This document shows, piece after piece, positions 19,647-27,549 of a stretch of DNA of 64,000 nt (position 1 is its first letter; each line of letters starts with the position of its first letter). A program made the translations under genes and the position numbers. A model generated the notes under the pieces. That model searched no databases and was not told the DNA's origin. It saw only the letters and a program-made list of their open reading frames with translations. This DNA comes from Pseudorhizobium xiangyangii (GTDB taxonomy: Bacteria > Pseudomonadota > Alphaproteobacteria > Rhizobiales > Rhizobiaceae): NCBI RefSeq assembly GCF_020531965.1, contig NZ_JAJAWH010000012.1, forward strand, positions 62,001-126,000. The letters run 5' to 3'.

Positions 19647-19883
19647 TCAGGCCTGGGCCTTCTCGATGAACTTCACAGCGTCGCCGACGGTGAGAATGGA
19701 ATCAGCGGCGTCGTCCGGGATTTCAACGCCGAACTCTTCTTCGAAAGCCATGACCAGTTCGACCGTGTCGAGCGAGTCCGCGCCGAGATCATCGATGAAG
19801 CTTGCGCCTTCGACGACTTTGTCGGCATCGACGCCGAGGTGATCAATAACAATTTTCTTCACGCGTTCTGCGATATCGCTCAT
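19647..19883 (-). CDS. acpP: Acyl carrier protein
   Basis: 78 residues, highly acidic. Ser37 in [10 protein letters not shown] is the 4'-phosphopantetheine attachment site. The start [12 protein letters not shown] at 19883 is chosen because it matches the canonical AcpP N-terminus and follows a GAGG sequence; the 25-codon upstream extension is not expected. It carries the growing acyl chain for fatty-acid and lipid A synthesis, and is flanked by fabF, fabG and fabD as in most proteobacteria. Confidence 0.97.
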   Translation of the reverse strand: MSDIAERVKKIVIDHLGVDADKVVEGASFIDDLGADSLDTVELVMAFEEEFGVEIPDDAADSILTVGDAVKFIEKAQA

Positions 19884-19909
19884 GTCGGTTTCCTCGACCT
19901 TTGTCTTCT

Positions 19910-19930
19910 CGAATGCCTCAATGGCATTCG
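19910..19930 (-). promoter_or_regulatory. Hairpin in the acpP 5' leader
   Basis: CGAATGCC (19910-19917) and GGCATTCG (19923-19930) form a perfect 8-bp stem with a 5-base loop, about 27 bases upstream of the acpP ATG and clear of the ribosome-binding site. It could act as a stability or regulatory stem in a highly expressed mRNA. Confidence 0.4.
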
Positions 19931-20161
19931 TACCCTGTTGAAAACCTGCGTTGGCCATTTAAAGCTGGCTACGCGGGCAAACCCGTTCAACCCTTCGCAG
20001 GTTCCGATAAAGTGCGCAAAAGCACAATGATCGCCTGCATTTCGGGGCGACTGTCCACAGTCATGGCCCGCTTAACATGCTTTCGATGTTCCGCAAAGCC
20101 AGAATTTGTTCCCCGGCGAGGCACCCACAGCCGAGTGCATTCGCCGCAGGAACGGCATTCG

Positions 20162-20899
20162 TCAGATCATCGCCATGCCGCCGTTGACGTGCAGAGTCTG
20201 TCCGGTGACGTAGCCAGCCTCCGTGGAGGCCAGATAGAGCACCGCGGAAGCGATATCCGCACCGGCGCCCATGCGCTTCATCGGGATGGCGCCGAGGATC
20301 GCGTCCTTCTGCTTGTCGTTCAGCTTGCCGGTCATGGCGCTTTCGATGAAGCCCGGCGCCACGCAGTTGACCGTGACGTTGCGGGTGGCGATTTCCTGCG
20401 CCAGCGACTTGCTGAAGCCGATCATGCCGGCCTTCGATGCGCAGTAGTTGGCCTGGCCCGGATTACCGGTTACGGCAACGACCGAGGTGATGTTGATGAT
20501 GCGGCCGAAGCGGCGACGCATCATCGGGTGCGTCAGTTCGCGGGTCAGGCGGAAGGTGGATGTAAGGTTGACTTCCAGGACCGCGTCCCAGTCCTCATCG
20601 CTCATCCGCACGAACAGCCCGTCCTTGGTGATGCCGGCATTGTTGACGAGGATGTCGACGCCGCCGAGCACTTCCTCTGCCTTCTCGCCAAGCGCCTTGA
20701 CCTCTGCCCGGTCGGACAGGTTGGCCGGGAAGATGTGCACGCGTTCGCCGAGCTCGGCAGCGAGCGCTTCGAGCTTTTCGACGCGCGTGCCGTGCAGACC
20801 GACAATCGCGCCCTGCTTGTGGAGCGTACGAGCGATCTCTTCGCCGAGGCCGCCGGTCGCACCTGTCACCAATGCCTTGCGGCCGGTCAGATCAAACAT
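20162..20899 (-). CDS. fabG: 3-oxoacyl-ACP reductase
   Basis: 245 residues of the classical SDR fold. NADPH-binding TGATGGLG (12-19), NNAG (86-89) and the catalytic Ser139, Tyr152 and Lys156 (YCASK) are present. It reduces 3-ketoacyl-ACP in each elongation cycle. Two ATGs are possible: 20899 gives the better spacing from GAAGGGA and the canonical MFDLTGRKAL start, while 20905 would add Met-Thr. It lies 21 bases after fabD and is probably co-transcribed with it. Confidence 0.95.
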   Translation of the reverse strand: MFDLTGRKALVTGATGGLGEEIARTLHKQGAIVGLHGTRVEKLEALAAELGERVHIFPANLSDRAEVKALGEKAEEVLGGVDILVNNAGITKDGLFVRMSDEDWDAVLEVNLTSTFRLTRELTHPMMRRRFGRIINITSVVAVTGNPGQANYCASKAGMIGFSKSLAQEIATRNVTVNCVAPGFIESAMTGKLNDKQKDAILGAIPMKRMGAGADIASAVLYLASTEAGYVTGQTLHVNGGMAMI

Positions 20900-20920
20900 G
20901 GTCATATTCCCTTCGATGGA

Positions 20921-21865
20921 TCAGCCGAGAATGGCCGTCAGTGCGGTTTCGATGTCGGCGGGCGTATTGACCGCCGCGCCGGAAACGTTCTTGTCGATGC
21001 GACGGGCAAGCCCCGTCAGGACCTTGCCGGTGCCGACCTCGTAGAGATCGGCAACGCCATTGGCGGCAAGCCATTCGACGGTTTCGCGCCAGCGCACCTG
21101 GCCGGTCACCTGGGCCACCAGAAGATCGGCGATCTCACCCGCGTCCGTCACAGGCGCGGCGCGGACGTTGGCGACGACCGGCACGACCGGATTACGCTTT
21201 TCGACGGTTGCGAGGGCATGGCGCATGGCGTCCGCTGCCGGCGCCATCAAGGCGCTATGGAATGGTGCCGATACGGGCAGCATGATGGCGCGCTTGGCAC
21301 CTTTCTCGGTCGCCAGGCCAGCAGCCTTCTCGACGGCAGCCTTGGAGCCGGAGATCACGAGCTGTCCGCCGCCATTGTCGTTGGCGATCTGGCAAACTCC
21401 TGCGCTCACCGCTTCGTCGCAGATGCCCGCCACGTCGCCGTGCTCAAGCCCGATGATGGCAGCCATGGCGCCCTCACCGACCGGAACAGCGGATTGCATG
21501 GCATCACCACGGATACGAAGAAGACGGGCGGTGTCTGCAAGGGTGAACATGCCGGCGGCACACAGAGCAGAATATTCGCCGAGAGAATGTCCGGCGACAT
21601 AGGCGACCTTGTCGGCAAGCTTGAGGCCACGCGCTTCGAGCACGCGCATTGCCGCGATCGAAACCGCCATCAGCGCCGGCTGGGCATTTGCCGTCAGCGT
21701 CAGCGTCTCTTCCGGGCCGTTCCACATGATGTCGGACAGATTCTGACCGAGCGCGTCATCGACTTCCTCGAAGACGGCGCGGGCCTCGGGAAAGGCATCG
21801 GCAAGATCCTTGCCCATGCCGACGGACTGGCTGCCCTGCCCAGGAAACGTGAATGCGATGCTCAT
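20921..21865 (-). CDS. fabD: Malonyl-CoA:ACP transacylase
   Basis: 314 residues. The GQGSQ motif at 10-14, nucleophile Ser94 in GHSLGEYS and catalytic His203 in SAPFHSALM identify FabD, which loads malonyl groups onto ACP. The start MSIAFTFPGQ at 21865 follows AAGGA; the frame remains open 19 codons further but without support. It is the first gene of the fabD-fabG pair, with acpP and fabF downstream on the same strand. Confidence 0.95.
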   Translation of the reverse strand: MSIAFTFPGQGSQSVGMGKDLADAFPEARAVFEEVDDALGQNLSDIMWNGPEETLTLTANAQPALMAVSIAAMRVLEARGLKLADKVAYVAGHSLGEYSALCAAGMFTLADTARLLRIRGDAMQSAVPVGEGAMAAIIGLEHGDVAGICDEAVSAGVCQIANDNGGGQLVISGSKAAVEKAAGLATEKGAKRAIMLPVSAPFHSALMAPAADAMRHALATVEKRNPVVPVVANVRAAPVTDAGEIADLLVAQVTGQVRWRETVEWLAANGVADLYEVGTGKVLTGLARRIDKNVSGAAVNTPADIETALTAILG

Positions 21866-21960
21866 AGGATGTGATCCTTTCCTGGCGCATCGCCCCGGAA
21901 AACCCCGATTCGGTTTTCGCAAAGCACGATGTGCAGACCCTAAACTAGCGCAGCGTCCTT

Positions 21961-22054
21961 GTGCGCCGGTAATGGCGCACGGCGCTGCAGGTTTTTTTCT
22001 TCCAATTCACGTTCCAGACGCGGGAGTCAAGGCAGGGAACTTCCCCGCCTTGAC
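21961..22054 (-). promoter_or_regulatory. Two hairpins between the Nramp gene and fabD
   Basis: A perfect stem GTGCGCC/GGCGCAC (21961-21967 with 21974-21980) lies in the putative fabD leader. A longer stem begins GTCAAGGC and ends GCCTTGAC (22026-22054, one mismatch) directly after the upstream Nramp stop, where it could terminate that transcript. No canonical U-tract follows either. The rest of this 202-base gap shows nothing I can name. Confidence 0.35.
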
Positions 22055-22067
22055 CGATCCAGCACTA

Positions 22068-23354
22068 TCAGCGTGAAATGAAACCAACCACCTCGTTGGC
22101 GCACAGCACGATGAACAATGCCGCGGCAACGCCCAGCAGGCCGTTTGAAACCCAGCCGCTGCGCCATTCCTTGGGCACCCGCGCCGAGTTCAGCAGCCAG
22201 ATCAGCGTGATTGCCAGGAACGGCATGAAGAACGCACCGAGCGCGCCATAGATGATGACGAGCGTGAACGGTCGGCCGAACCACAGCAGCGCCATCGGGG
22301 GAATGGTGAGCCAGAACAGGTAGAACTTGAAGGCAGGCGTCTTTTCTAGGCCTTCGCGCGAACCGGTCTCGCCCTTGATATGGGTGCGAACGAAATCGGC
22401 AAACAGCATCGACACACCATGCCAGACACCGAGAATGGAGGAGATGGCGGTGGCGAAGAAACCAATCAGGAAGATGACGGAAACAACAGGTCCAAAACGT
22501 TCGCGCAATACCTCGTCGAGATCGAGAAGGCCGCGATCACCGGTCGAAAGGGTGATCTGCGCGGTGTAGAGCATCTCCGCGCCGATGATCAGCATGGCGA
22601 TGACGAAGATGCCGGTGATGGCGTAGGAGACGCGGTTGTCGAGCCGCATGACGCCCATCCAGGCGGGAGAGCGCCAGCCCTTGGCATTCACCCAGTAGCC
22701 ATAGGAAGCCATGGTGATCGTGCCGCCGACGCCGCCGATCAGGCCGAGGGTGTAGACGACCGAGCCTTCCGGGATGCTCGGTATCAGGCCGGTCAGGGCA
22801 TTGCCGACATTGGGCACAACCATCAGCGCGACGCCGACGACGATGACGAACATCACGCCGATGAAGAACTTCATGACGTTTTCGAACATCTCGTATTTGT
22901 TCAGCGAGACGAAAATGGCGCAGATCGAGCCGGAGAGAATAGCCCACAACCAGAGGGGCACCGCGGGGAAGAGCGCTGCGAGCGGCAGAGCCGTGGCACT
23001 CATTGCGGTTGCACCGTACACAAAGCCCCAGATGAGGATGTAGATGCCGAAATACCAGCTTGTCCACCTGCCGAGGGACTTCCAGCCTTCGAGCATGGTC
23101 GACCCGGTGGCGAGGTGATAGCGCGCCGAACCTTCAGCCAGGGCAATCTTCACGATACAGCCGATCACCGCCGCCCACAGAAGGGCATAGCCAAAGCGGG
23201 AACCTGCAATCAGCGTTGCGACCAGATCACCCGCACCGACGCCGGTTGCCGCAGCTACGATCCCCGGTCCGATCAGTTTCCACCGTCCTTTTGTCGGGGG
23301 AGATCCCACATCGGGGAAGCCGCCGACATCCTGTCGGCTAGAGATGTCATTCAT
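22068..23354 (-). CDS. Nramp-family divalent metal transporter (atypical metal-site motifs)
   Basis: 428 residues with about 11 membrane helices in the LeuT-like arrangement of Nramp proteins, and IGPGIVAAATGVGAGDL at helix 1 where the family motif should be. Canonical Nramp proteins carry DPGN in helix 1 and a Met-Pro-His segment in helix 6. Here helix 1 reads ATGVGAGD (36-43) and helix 6 reads GGTITMASYGYWVN (210-223), so neither motif is present. It therefore belongs to a divergent branch whose ion specificity cannot be assumed to be Mn or Fe. TGGAG lies eight bases before the ATG. It is divergent from an aldo/keto reductase. Confidence 0.82.
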   Translation of the reverse strand: MNDISSRQDVGGFPDVGSPPTKGRWKLIGPGIVAAATGVGAGDLVATLIAGSRFGYALLWAAVIGCIVKIALAEGSARYHLATGSTMLEGWKSLGRWTSWYFGIYILIWGFVYGATAMSATALPLAALFPAVPLWLWAILSGSICAIFVSLNKYEMFENVMKFFIGVMFVIVVGVALMVVPNVGNALTGLIPSIPEGSVVYTLGLIGGVGGTITMASYGYWVNAKGWRSPAWMGVMRLDNRVSYAITGIFVIAMLIIGAEMLYTAQITLSTGDRGLLDLDEVLRERFGPVVSVIFLIGFFATAISSILGVWHGVSMLFADFVRTHIKGETGSREGLEKTPAFKFYLFWLTIPPMALLWFGRPFTLVIIYGALGAFFMPFLAITLIWLLNSARVPKEWRSGWVSNGLLGVAAALFIVLCANEVVGFISR

Positions 23355-23545
23355 TACAAAAGCTCCAGAAATACCAGTTCAGTCGCCTTACGATCACCCG
23401 CTGGTCACGATGCAGTCACTCATTACAAGTTGCCGCCGCGCCGCGCTCTCGTAGGCCGTGGATGGGCGGCACTTACCCCAGGTTCTTGCCAAATGGCAAA
23501 TCCTGCATAAGTTCGCGGCCATCTTCCAAGACAGGATTCACCTTC

Positions 23546-24589
23546 ATGAAGTTCAATAAACTGGGCCGCACGGACATTTCCGTGTCGGAGATTTGCCTCG
23601 GCACAATGACCTGGGGCTCGCAGAACAGCGAGGCGGAATCACACGATCAGATGGACCATGCAGCGGAGGCGGGCATTAACTTCTTCGATACCGCCGAGCT
23701 CTACCCCACGACACCGGTCAGCGCGGATACCTATGGCCGGACCGAGGAGTTTATCGGCTCCTGGCTGAGGAAGACCGGCAAGCGAAAGGACATCGTGGTT
23801 GCGACCAAGGTCGCCGGTAGCGGACGACCGCATATCCGCGACGGTCGCGACCTCGACGGGACGAGCGTGCGCCACGCGCTCGAAACCAGCCTGAAGCGTC
23901 TTCAGACCGATTATGTCGATCTCTACCAGATCCACTGGCCAAACCGCGGAACCTATCACTTCCGCCAGGCGTGGAGCTTCGACGCCGCCGATCAGGACCG
24001 CAGCAAGGCTGCAGACGATATCGCCGAGATCGTCTCGACGCTCGGCGATCTCGTCAAGGAAGGCAAGATTCGCGAGATCGGCCTGTCGAACGAGAGCGCC
24101 TGGGGCACATTGAAATATCTACGCCTTTCCGAGGAACAAGGCCTCCCCCGCGTCGCCTCAATCCAGAACGAATACAGCCTCCTCTACCGGCAGTTCGATC
24201 TCGACCTAGCTGAAGTCGCCCATCACGAGAATGTCGGCCTTCTCGCCTATTCGCCGCTCGCAGCTGGCATCCTCACTGGCAAGTATCAGGATGGCGCTCG
24301 TCCCGAGGGTTCACGGGCGACCATCAACGGAGACCTCGGCGGTCGGCTGCAACCACTGCAGGAGCCGGCGGTGAAGGCCTATGCCGCGGTCGCCAAACGT
24401 CACGGACTGGATCTTGGGCAGATGTCATTGGCTTTCTGCCTCGCACGCCCCTTCATGACCTCCGTCATCATCGGCGCCACGTCGATGGAACAGTTGAAGG
24501 CAGCCATTGCAGCGAAGGACGTGACCCTGAGCGACGAGGCGATGAAGGAAATCGCCGGCGTCTACCGGCGGTATCCGATGCCTATTTAA
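23546..24589 (+). CDS. Aldo/keto reductase (Tas-like)
   Basis: 347 residues, a full-length (beta/alpha)8 AKR. It opens MKFNKLGRTDISVSEICLGT, the catalytic Asp49 and Tyr53 lie in FFDTAELYP, the Lys lies in VATKVAG, and the C-terminal IIGATSMEQLKAAI binds NADPH. Similarity in layout to E. coli Tas (with the insertion around 55-75) suggests a short-chain aldehyde or ketone reductase of unknown physiological substrate. The frame is open from 23462, but the sequence resembles the family only from 23546, where an AGGATT precedes the start. Confidence 0.9.
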   Translation: MKFNKLGRTDISVSEICLGTMTWGSQNSEAESHDQMDHAAEAGINFFDTAELYPTTPVSADTYGRTEEFIGSWLRKTGKRKDIVVATKVAGSGRPHIRDGRDLDGTSVRHALETSLKRLQTDYVDLYQIHWPNRGTYHFRQAWSFDAADQDRSKAADDIAEIVSTLGDLVKEGKIREIGLSNESAWGTLKYLRLSEEQGLPRVASIQNEYSLLYRQFDLDLAEVAHHENVGLLAYSPLAAGILTGKYQDGARPEGSRATINGDLGGRLQPLQEPAVKAYAAVAKRHGLDLGQMSLAFCLARPFMTSVIIGATSMEQLKAAIAAKDVTLSDEAMKEIAGVYRRYPMPI

Positions 24590-24666
24590 GGCAAACCACG
24601 GCTGGATAGTGCTGTCGGCCCAAGCTCAAGCGGGTCGACAGCAGATGGCCGCCGACCGCCGCACCA

Positions 24667-24695
24667 TTGACGAGCACTCACTTATATTGTACAAC
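24667..24695 (+). promoter_or_regulatory. Candidate promoter of the DUF2272 gene
   Basis: TTGACG (24667-24672), a 17-base spacer, TACAAC (24690-24695). The region is locally A/T rich. A GGGAGAG ribosome-binding sequence lies just before the gene start at 24749. Confidence 0.4.
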
Positions 24696-24748
24696 TTATG
24701 GTATTCCGGGCCTGCTGAAGGGACTCAGGCAACTTCAGGGAGAGCCAG

Positions 24749-25384
24749 ATGGCAAAAACAGTTGCCGATCTCATGAATGCGGTCGATGCCGAGTGGAACC
24801 ATTGGGGCCGATCCACCTGGAACCTCAGGACGGGCAGACGGAACATTTCCCACACTGATGACGAAACACCCTACGCCAACTACGTGATAAGAAACTACAA
24901 CAGTGCAGGCGGCGGCTCCCCTACTCCGACCGAGATCATGAATGACCACTATTTCTGGTCTGCGGTTGGCATCTCGTTCGCCTTCAAGACGGCCGGCTTC
25001 ACCAGAAAGGAGTTTCCATTCGCGCAAGCCCACTCCGTCTGGATCCGCAAGTTCGTCGCGGCGCGCAAAAACAACGATAGTTCGGCGCTTTATCATGGCT
25101 ACCGTCTGCACGAGGCTGCAGCCACGCCGGAAGTCGGTGATGTCGTCGGCTATACCTATGCCCGGGTCAGTTTCAGCGGTGCCCAGGCATATTTTGACAG
25201 GACAGGAAGCTATCCGTCTCATACGGATATCGTTGTCACCAAGCGGCCCGGCGAAATCGACGTAATCGGCTTCAACGTGCTTGATTCGGTAACGAAAAAA
25301 ACTGTCCCTCTCGACAACGCCGGCCTGATTGCCGACCGAAGCCACAAATGGTTCGTCGTACTAAAGCGCAAGGCATTTCACTGA
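24749..25384 (+). CDS. DUF2272 domain protein (NlpC/P60-like fold, catalytic Cys position Ser)
   Basis: 211 residues without a signal peptide or membrane segment. NDHYFWSAVGISFAFKTAGF (66-84), AQAHSVWIRKFV (92-103), EVGDVVGY (128-135) and SHTDIVV (157-163) match my memory of the DUF2272 domain, which resembles NlpC/P60 and CHAP hydrolases: WxA at the nucleophile helix, GD before a core strand, and an H-x-D-I-V strand. The position after Trp70 is Ser71, where cysteine hydrolases have Cys, so it is either a serine variant or inactive. No neighbour suggests a function. The family call comes from pattern recall and is less certain than most here. Confidence 0.6.
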   Translation: MAKTVADLMNAVDAEWNHWGRSTWNLRTGRRNISHTDDETPYANYVIRNYNSAGGGSPTPTEIMNDHYFWSAVGISFAFKTAGFTRKEFPFAQAHSVWIRKFVAARKNNDSSALYHGYRLHEAAATPEVGDVVGYTYARVSFSGAQAYFDRTGSYPSHTDIVVTKRPGEIDVIGFNVLDSVTKKTVPLDNAGLIADRSHKWFVVLKRKAFH

Positions 25385-25389
25385 GTCCC

Positions 25390-25417
25390 TTGCCTTCTCG
25401 CCAAAAATCCGTATAAG
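25390..25417 (+). promoter_or_regulatory. Candidate promoter of the rpsF operon
   Basis: TTGCCT (25390-25395), a 16-base spacer, TATAAG (25412-25417). It begins just past the stop codon of the upstream DUF2272 gene and would give a leader of about 220 bases before rpsF. Confidence 0.45.
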
Positions 25418-25469
25418 CCGCCCTGTTCGAAACACCCGGTCTTCTGGCTGGTGGCTGAACGGAGGGTAG

Positions 25470-25528
25470 GTCGCGAGAGCGGCCGCAGGAACGAAAACGT
25501 TCCGGCCTCCCGTGTCTCCGCTCTCGAC
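25470..25528 (+). promoter_or_regulatory. Structured leader RNA before rpsF (possible S6:S18 autoregulatory element)
   Basis: An outer stem GTC-GC-GAGAGCGG (25470-25482) pairs with CCGCTCTC-GAC (25518-25528). Inside it a perfect stem GGAACG/CGTTCC (25488-25493 with 25498-25503) is closed by AAAA. Many bacteria have a leader before rpsF that binds the S6:S18 complex at a CCG motif. CCG trinucleotides occur here in the internal segments, but I cannot confirm the published consensus by eye. Confidence 0.45.
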
Positions 25529-25642
25529 CGTCTCGATACAACAGCTTTTCTTGCCGGGGTTTTACCCCTTCCAAGAGCAGTCGTTGAGGCTTAGCCGCCG
25601 AAACCGGGTGACAAAACAACCGCAAGAAAAGGCAAAGCTTAC

Positions 25643-26104
25643 ATGGCTCTTTACGAACACGTATTCCTTGCCCGGCAGGATATGTCCGCTCAGCAGGTTG
25701 ATGCCCTCGTCGAACAGTACAAGGGTGTCCTCGAAGCTAACGGCGGCAAAGTCGGGCGCGTAGAAAACTGGGGCCTCAAGTCCCTTACCTACCGCATCAG
25801 CAAGAACCGTAAGGCTCACTACGCTCTGATGGACATCGATGCACCGGCTGCTGCCGTGCATGAGATGGAGCGCCAGATGCGCATCAATGAAGATGTTCTT
25901 CGCTACATGACGGTTTCCGTCGAGAAGCATGAAGAAGGTCCGTCGGCGATGATGCAGAAGCGCGACCGTGACGACCGTCCGCGCCGTGACGGCGACCGCC
26001 CGAGCTTCGGCGATCGTGGTCCGCGTCCGGACCGTGGTCCGCGCGAAGATCGTGGTCCCCGCGAAGGTGGCTTCGAACGCCGCCCGCGCGAAGACCGTGC
26101 GTAA
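25643..26104 (+). CDS. rpsF: 30S ribosomal protein S6
   Basis: 153 residues. The N-terminal ~95 are canonical S6: [15 protein letters not shown], the [19 protein letters not shown] core and [20 protein letters not shown]6 binds S18 on the 30S platform. The C-terminal ~45 residues are an extra low-complexity tail of Arg, Asp, Gly and Pro, partly encoded by three 18-bp tandem repeats. Alphaproteobacterial S6 proteins commonly carry such tails. It is the first gene of rpsF-rpsR-DUF2232-rplI. Confidence 0.97.
   Translation: MALYEHVFLARQDMSAQQVDALVEQYKGVLEANGGKVGRVENWGLKSLTYRISKNRKAHYALMDIDAPAAAVHEMERQMRINEDVLRYMTVSVEKHEEGPSAMMQKRDRDDRPRRDGDRPSFGDRGPRPDRGPREDRGPREGGFERRPREDRA
26012..26065 (+). 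repeat. Three 18-bp tandem repeats in rpsF
   Basis: Units at 26012-26029, 26030-26047 and 26048-26065 encode [12 protein letters not shown] and DRGPRE. They differ by only a few bases and keep the reading frame, so copy number can vary between strains without disrupting S6. Confidence 0.85.
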
Positions 26105-26126
26105 TCGAGCTTAAGGAGAAAACACA

Positions 26127-26375
26127 ATGGCTGACGCATCCTCTGCTCCGGCACGCCGTCCGTTCCACCGCCGCCGCAAGACCTGCCCCTTCTCGGGCTC
26201 CAATGCACCGCGGATCGACTACAAGGACGTTCGTCTCCTGCAGCGCTACATTTCCGAGCGCGGCAAGATCGTTCCTTCCCGCATCACGGCCGTTTCCCAG
26301 AAGAAGCAGCGCGAACTCGCCAAGGCGATCAAGCGCGCTCGTTTCCTCGGCCTGCTGCCTTACGTCGTAGCTTAA
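26127..26375 (+). CDS. rpsR: 30S ribosomal protein S18
   Basis: 82 residues. [33 protein letters not shown] and the basic [19 protein letters not shown] tail are canonical S18. It partners with S6 in the 30S platform. A TAAGGAGAA ribosome-binding sequence precedes the ATG, 22 bases after rpsF. The single Cys (in KTCPF) may be a remnant of the zinc-binding type. Confidence 0.97.
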   Translation: MADASSAPARRPFHRRRKTCPFSGSNAPRIDYKDVRLLQRYISERGKIVPSRITAVSQKKQRELAKAIKRARFLGLLPYVVA

Positions 26376-26388
26376 TTTGAACGTTGGC

Positions 26389-26411
26389 CCCGCTGATTAA
26401 CAGTCAGCGGG
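26389..26411 (+). promoter_or_regulatory. Hairpin after rpsR
   Basis: CCCGCTGA (26389-26396) and TCAGCGGG (26404-26411) form a perfect 8-bp stem with loop TTAACAG, 13 bases past the rpsR stop. There is no U-tract, so it is more likely a processing or 3'-protective stem within the operon than a terminator. Confidence 0.4.
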
Positions 26412-26536
26412 TCCAAATCCCTTCGCGTTGGGCGCGGATCGGAGCTTCCAGTATCGCAGATACCTTTCGCTCGAACGGGACCTGCGGAAAACCCATGTTG
26501 GGGACGCGCCACAGGCATAATCCCCTAACTGCTCTC

Positions 26537-27523
26537 ATGCAGGACAGCGAGACCGTGAAAACACCGAACCAGACAGCACTGCCGATCGGCATCCTTGCCG
26601 GCGTTATTGCCACCCTGCTCGCGCTGGGTGCGATATCGCAGCTGTCGTTCGCATTCATCATCTACGCTGCATCCGCCCTGCCTATCCTGGTCGCCGGTCT
26701 GGGCTGGGGCAATCGCGCCGCGATCATCGCCGTGATAACCGCAGCCCTTCTGGGCGCGATCCTCGTATCGCCGCCTTTCGCCGCGATGATGGCCATATTT
26801 ACGCTTCTTCCGGCGGGATGGCTGTCGCACCTTGCCAATCTCGCACGACCTGCTTCGGAAATCGGCGGCCCGGACGACCTGCTCGCCTGGTATCCCCTGT
26901 CCGACATCCTGCTGCATTTGTGCTGCATCGTGACGATCGCGATGATCGCGCTCGGTGTCGTCATCGGCTACGGTCCCGAACTCACCGGCCAGCTGGTCGA
27001 TGCCATGACCTCCGCGCTGCAGGCTCAGGAACCGGCCTTCGCGCCCGATCCCGCAAACGTCGCGCAGACGAAGGCGACGTTCATCCTGATGCTGCCGATG
27101 ATCCAGGGCGGGTTGTGGGTGCTGTTCCTGTTTGCGGCGTTCTACATCGCGATGCGCTTCGTTTCCCGCTCGACGCGTGCGCTTCGTCCGCGGGAAGACA
27201 TGCCGTCCGGCTTGCGGATGAGCCGCAATTCCATCTTCGTTTTCCTTGCCGGCATTCTGCTGACTTTCTTCGGCGGCGTACCGGCCATGGTGGGCGCAAC
27301 CATATCCGGCGCCTTCGGCGCAGGCTTCCTGATGGCGGGCTTCGCTTCGCTGCATTTCCGCACCAAGGACAAGGACTGGCGCCTGCCCGTTCTCGTCCTC
27401 GCATATCTTTCTTCGCTCATGCTGATGCCAGCGTTCGTCATCCTCGTGCTCGGCTTGTCCGACACCCGCCAGACGATCGCGCTGACCCCGGCAAAACCCG
27501 ATGAATCCAACGTAAACAACTGA
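26537..27523 (+). CDS. DUF2232 family integral membrane protein
   Basis: 328 residues from the ATG at 26537, with about eight hydrophobic segments (for example 20-45, 48-65, 118-140, 180-200, 225-255, 285-305). Location between rpsR and rplI is the standard position of this DUF2232 (YybS-like) membrane protein in Rhizobiales. No catalytic motif is visible and its role is unknown. The frame is open back to 26384, but that segment lacks hydrophobic or conserved character and runs through the post-rpsR hairpin. A GTG about five codons downstream is an alternative start. Confidence 0.75.
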   Translation: MQDSETVKTPNQTALPIGILAGVIATLLALGAISQLSFAFIIYAASALPILVAGLGWGNRAAIIAVITAALLGAILVSPPFAAMMAIFTLLPAGWLSHLANLARPASEIGGPDDLLAWYPLSDILLHLCCIVTIAMIALGVVIGYGPELTGQLVDAMTSALQAQEPAFAPDPANVAQTKATFILMLPMIQGGLWVLFLFAAFYIAMRFVSRSTRALRPREDMPSGLRMSRNSIFVFLAGILLTFFGGVPAMVGATISGAFGAGFLMAGFASLHFRTKDKDWRLPVLVLAYLSSLMLMPAFVILVLGLSDTRQTIALTPAKPDESNVNN

Positions 27524-27549
27524 AACATCGAACTCGAAAGGACAGATCC

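Noticed and set aside
19901-21874. 657-codon plus-strand frame opposite fabG and fabD
   Set aside because: Its sequence is His/Arg/Asp rich as expected from the antisense of well-conserved genes; fabG and fabD are certain.
23351-23428. TCATTACAA repeated at 23351 and 23420 upstream of the Nramp gene as a metal-regulator operator
   Set aside because: One copy overlaps the start codon and the element is not palindromic; it does not resemble the Mur/Fur or MntR sites I know.
22380-23510. 376-codon plus-strand frame opposite the Nramp gene
   Set aside because: Polar low-complexity translation with no motif; the minus-strand gene has the membrane topology of Nramp.
26376-26536. tRNA or riboswitch after rpsR
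   Set aside because: Only one simple hairpin is present, without cloverleaf arms or known riboswitch features.
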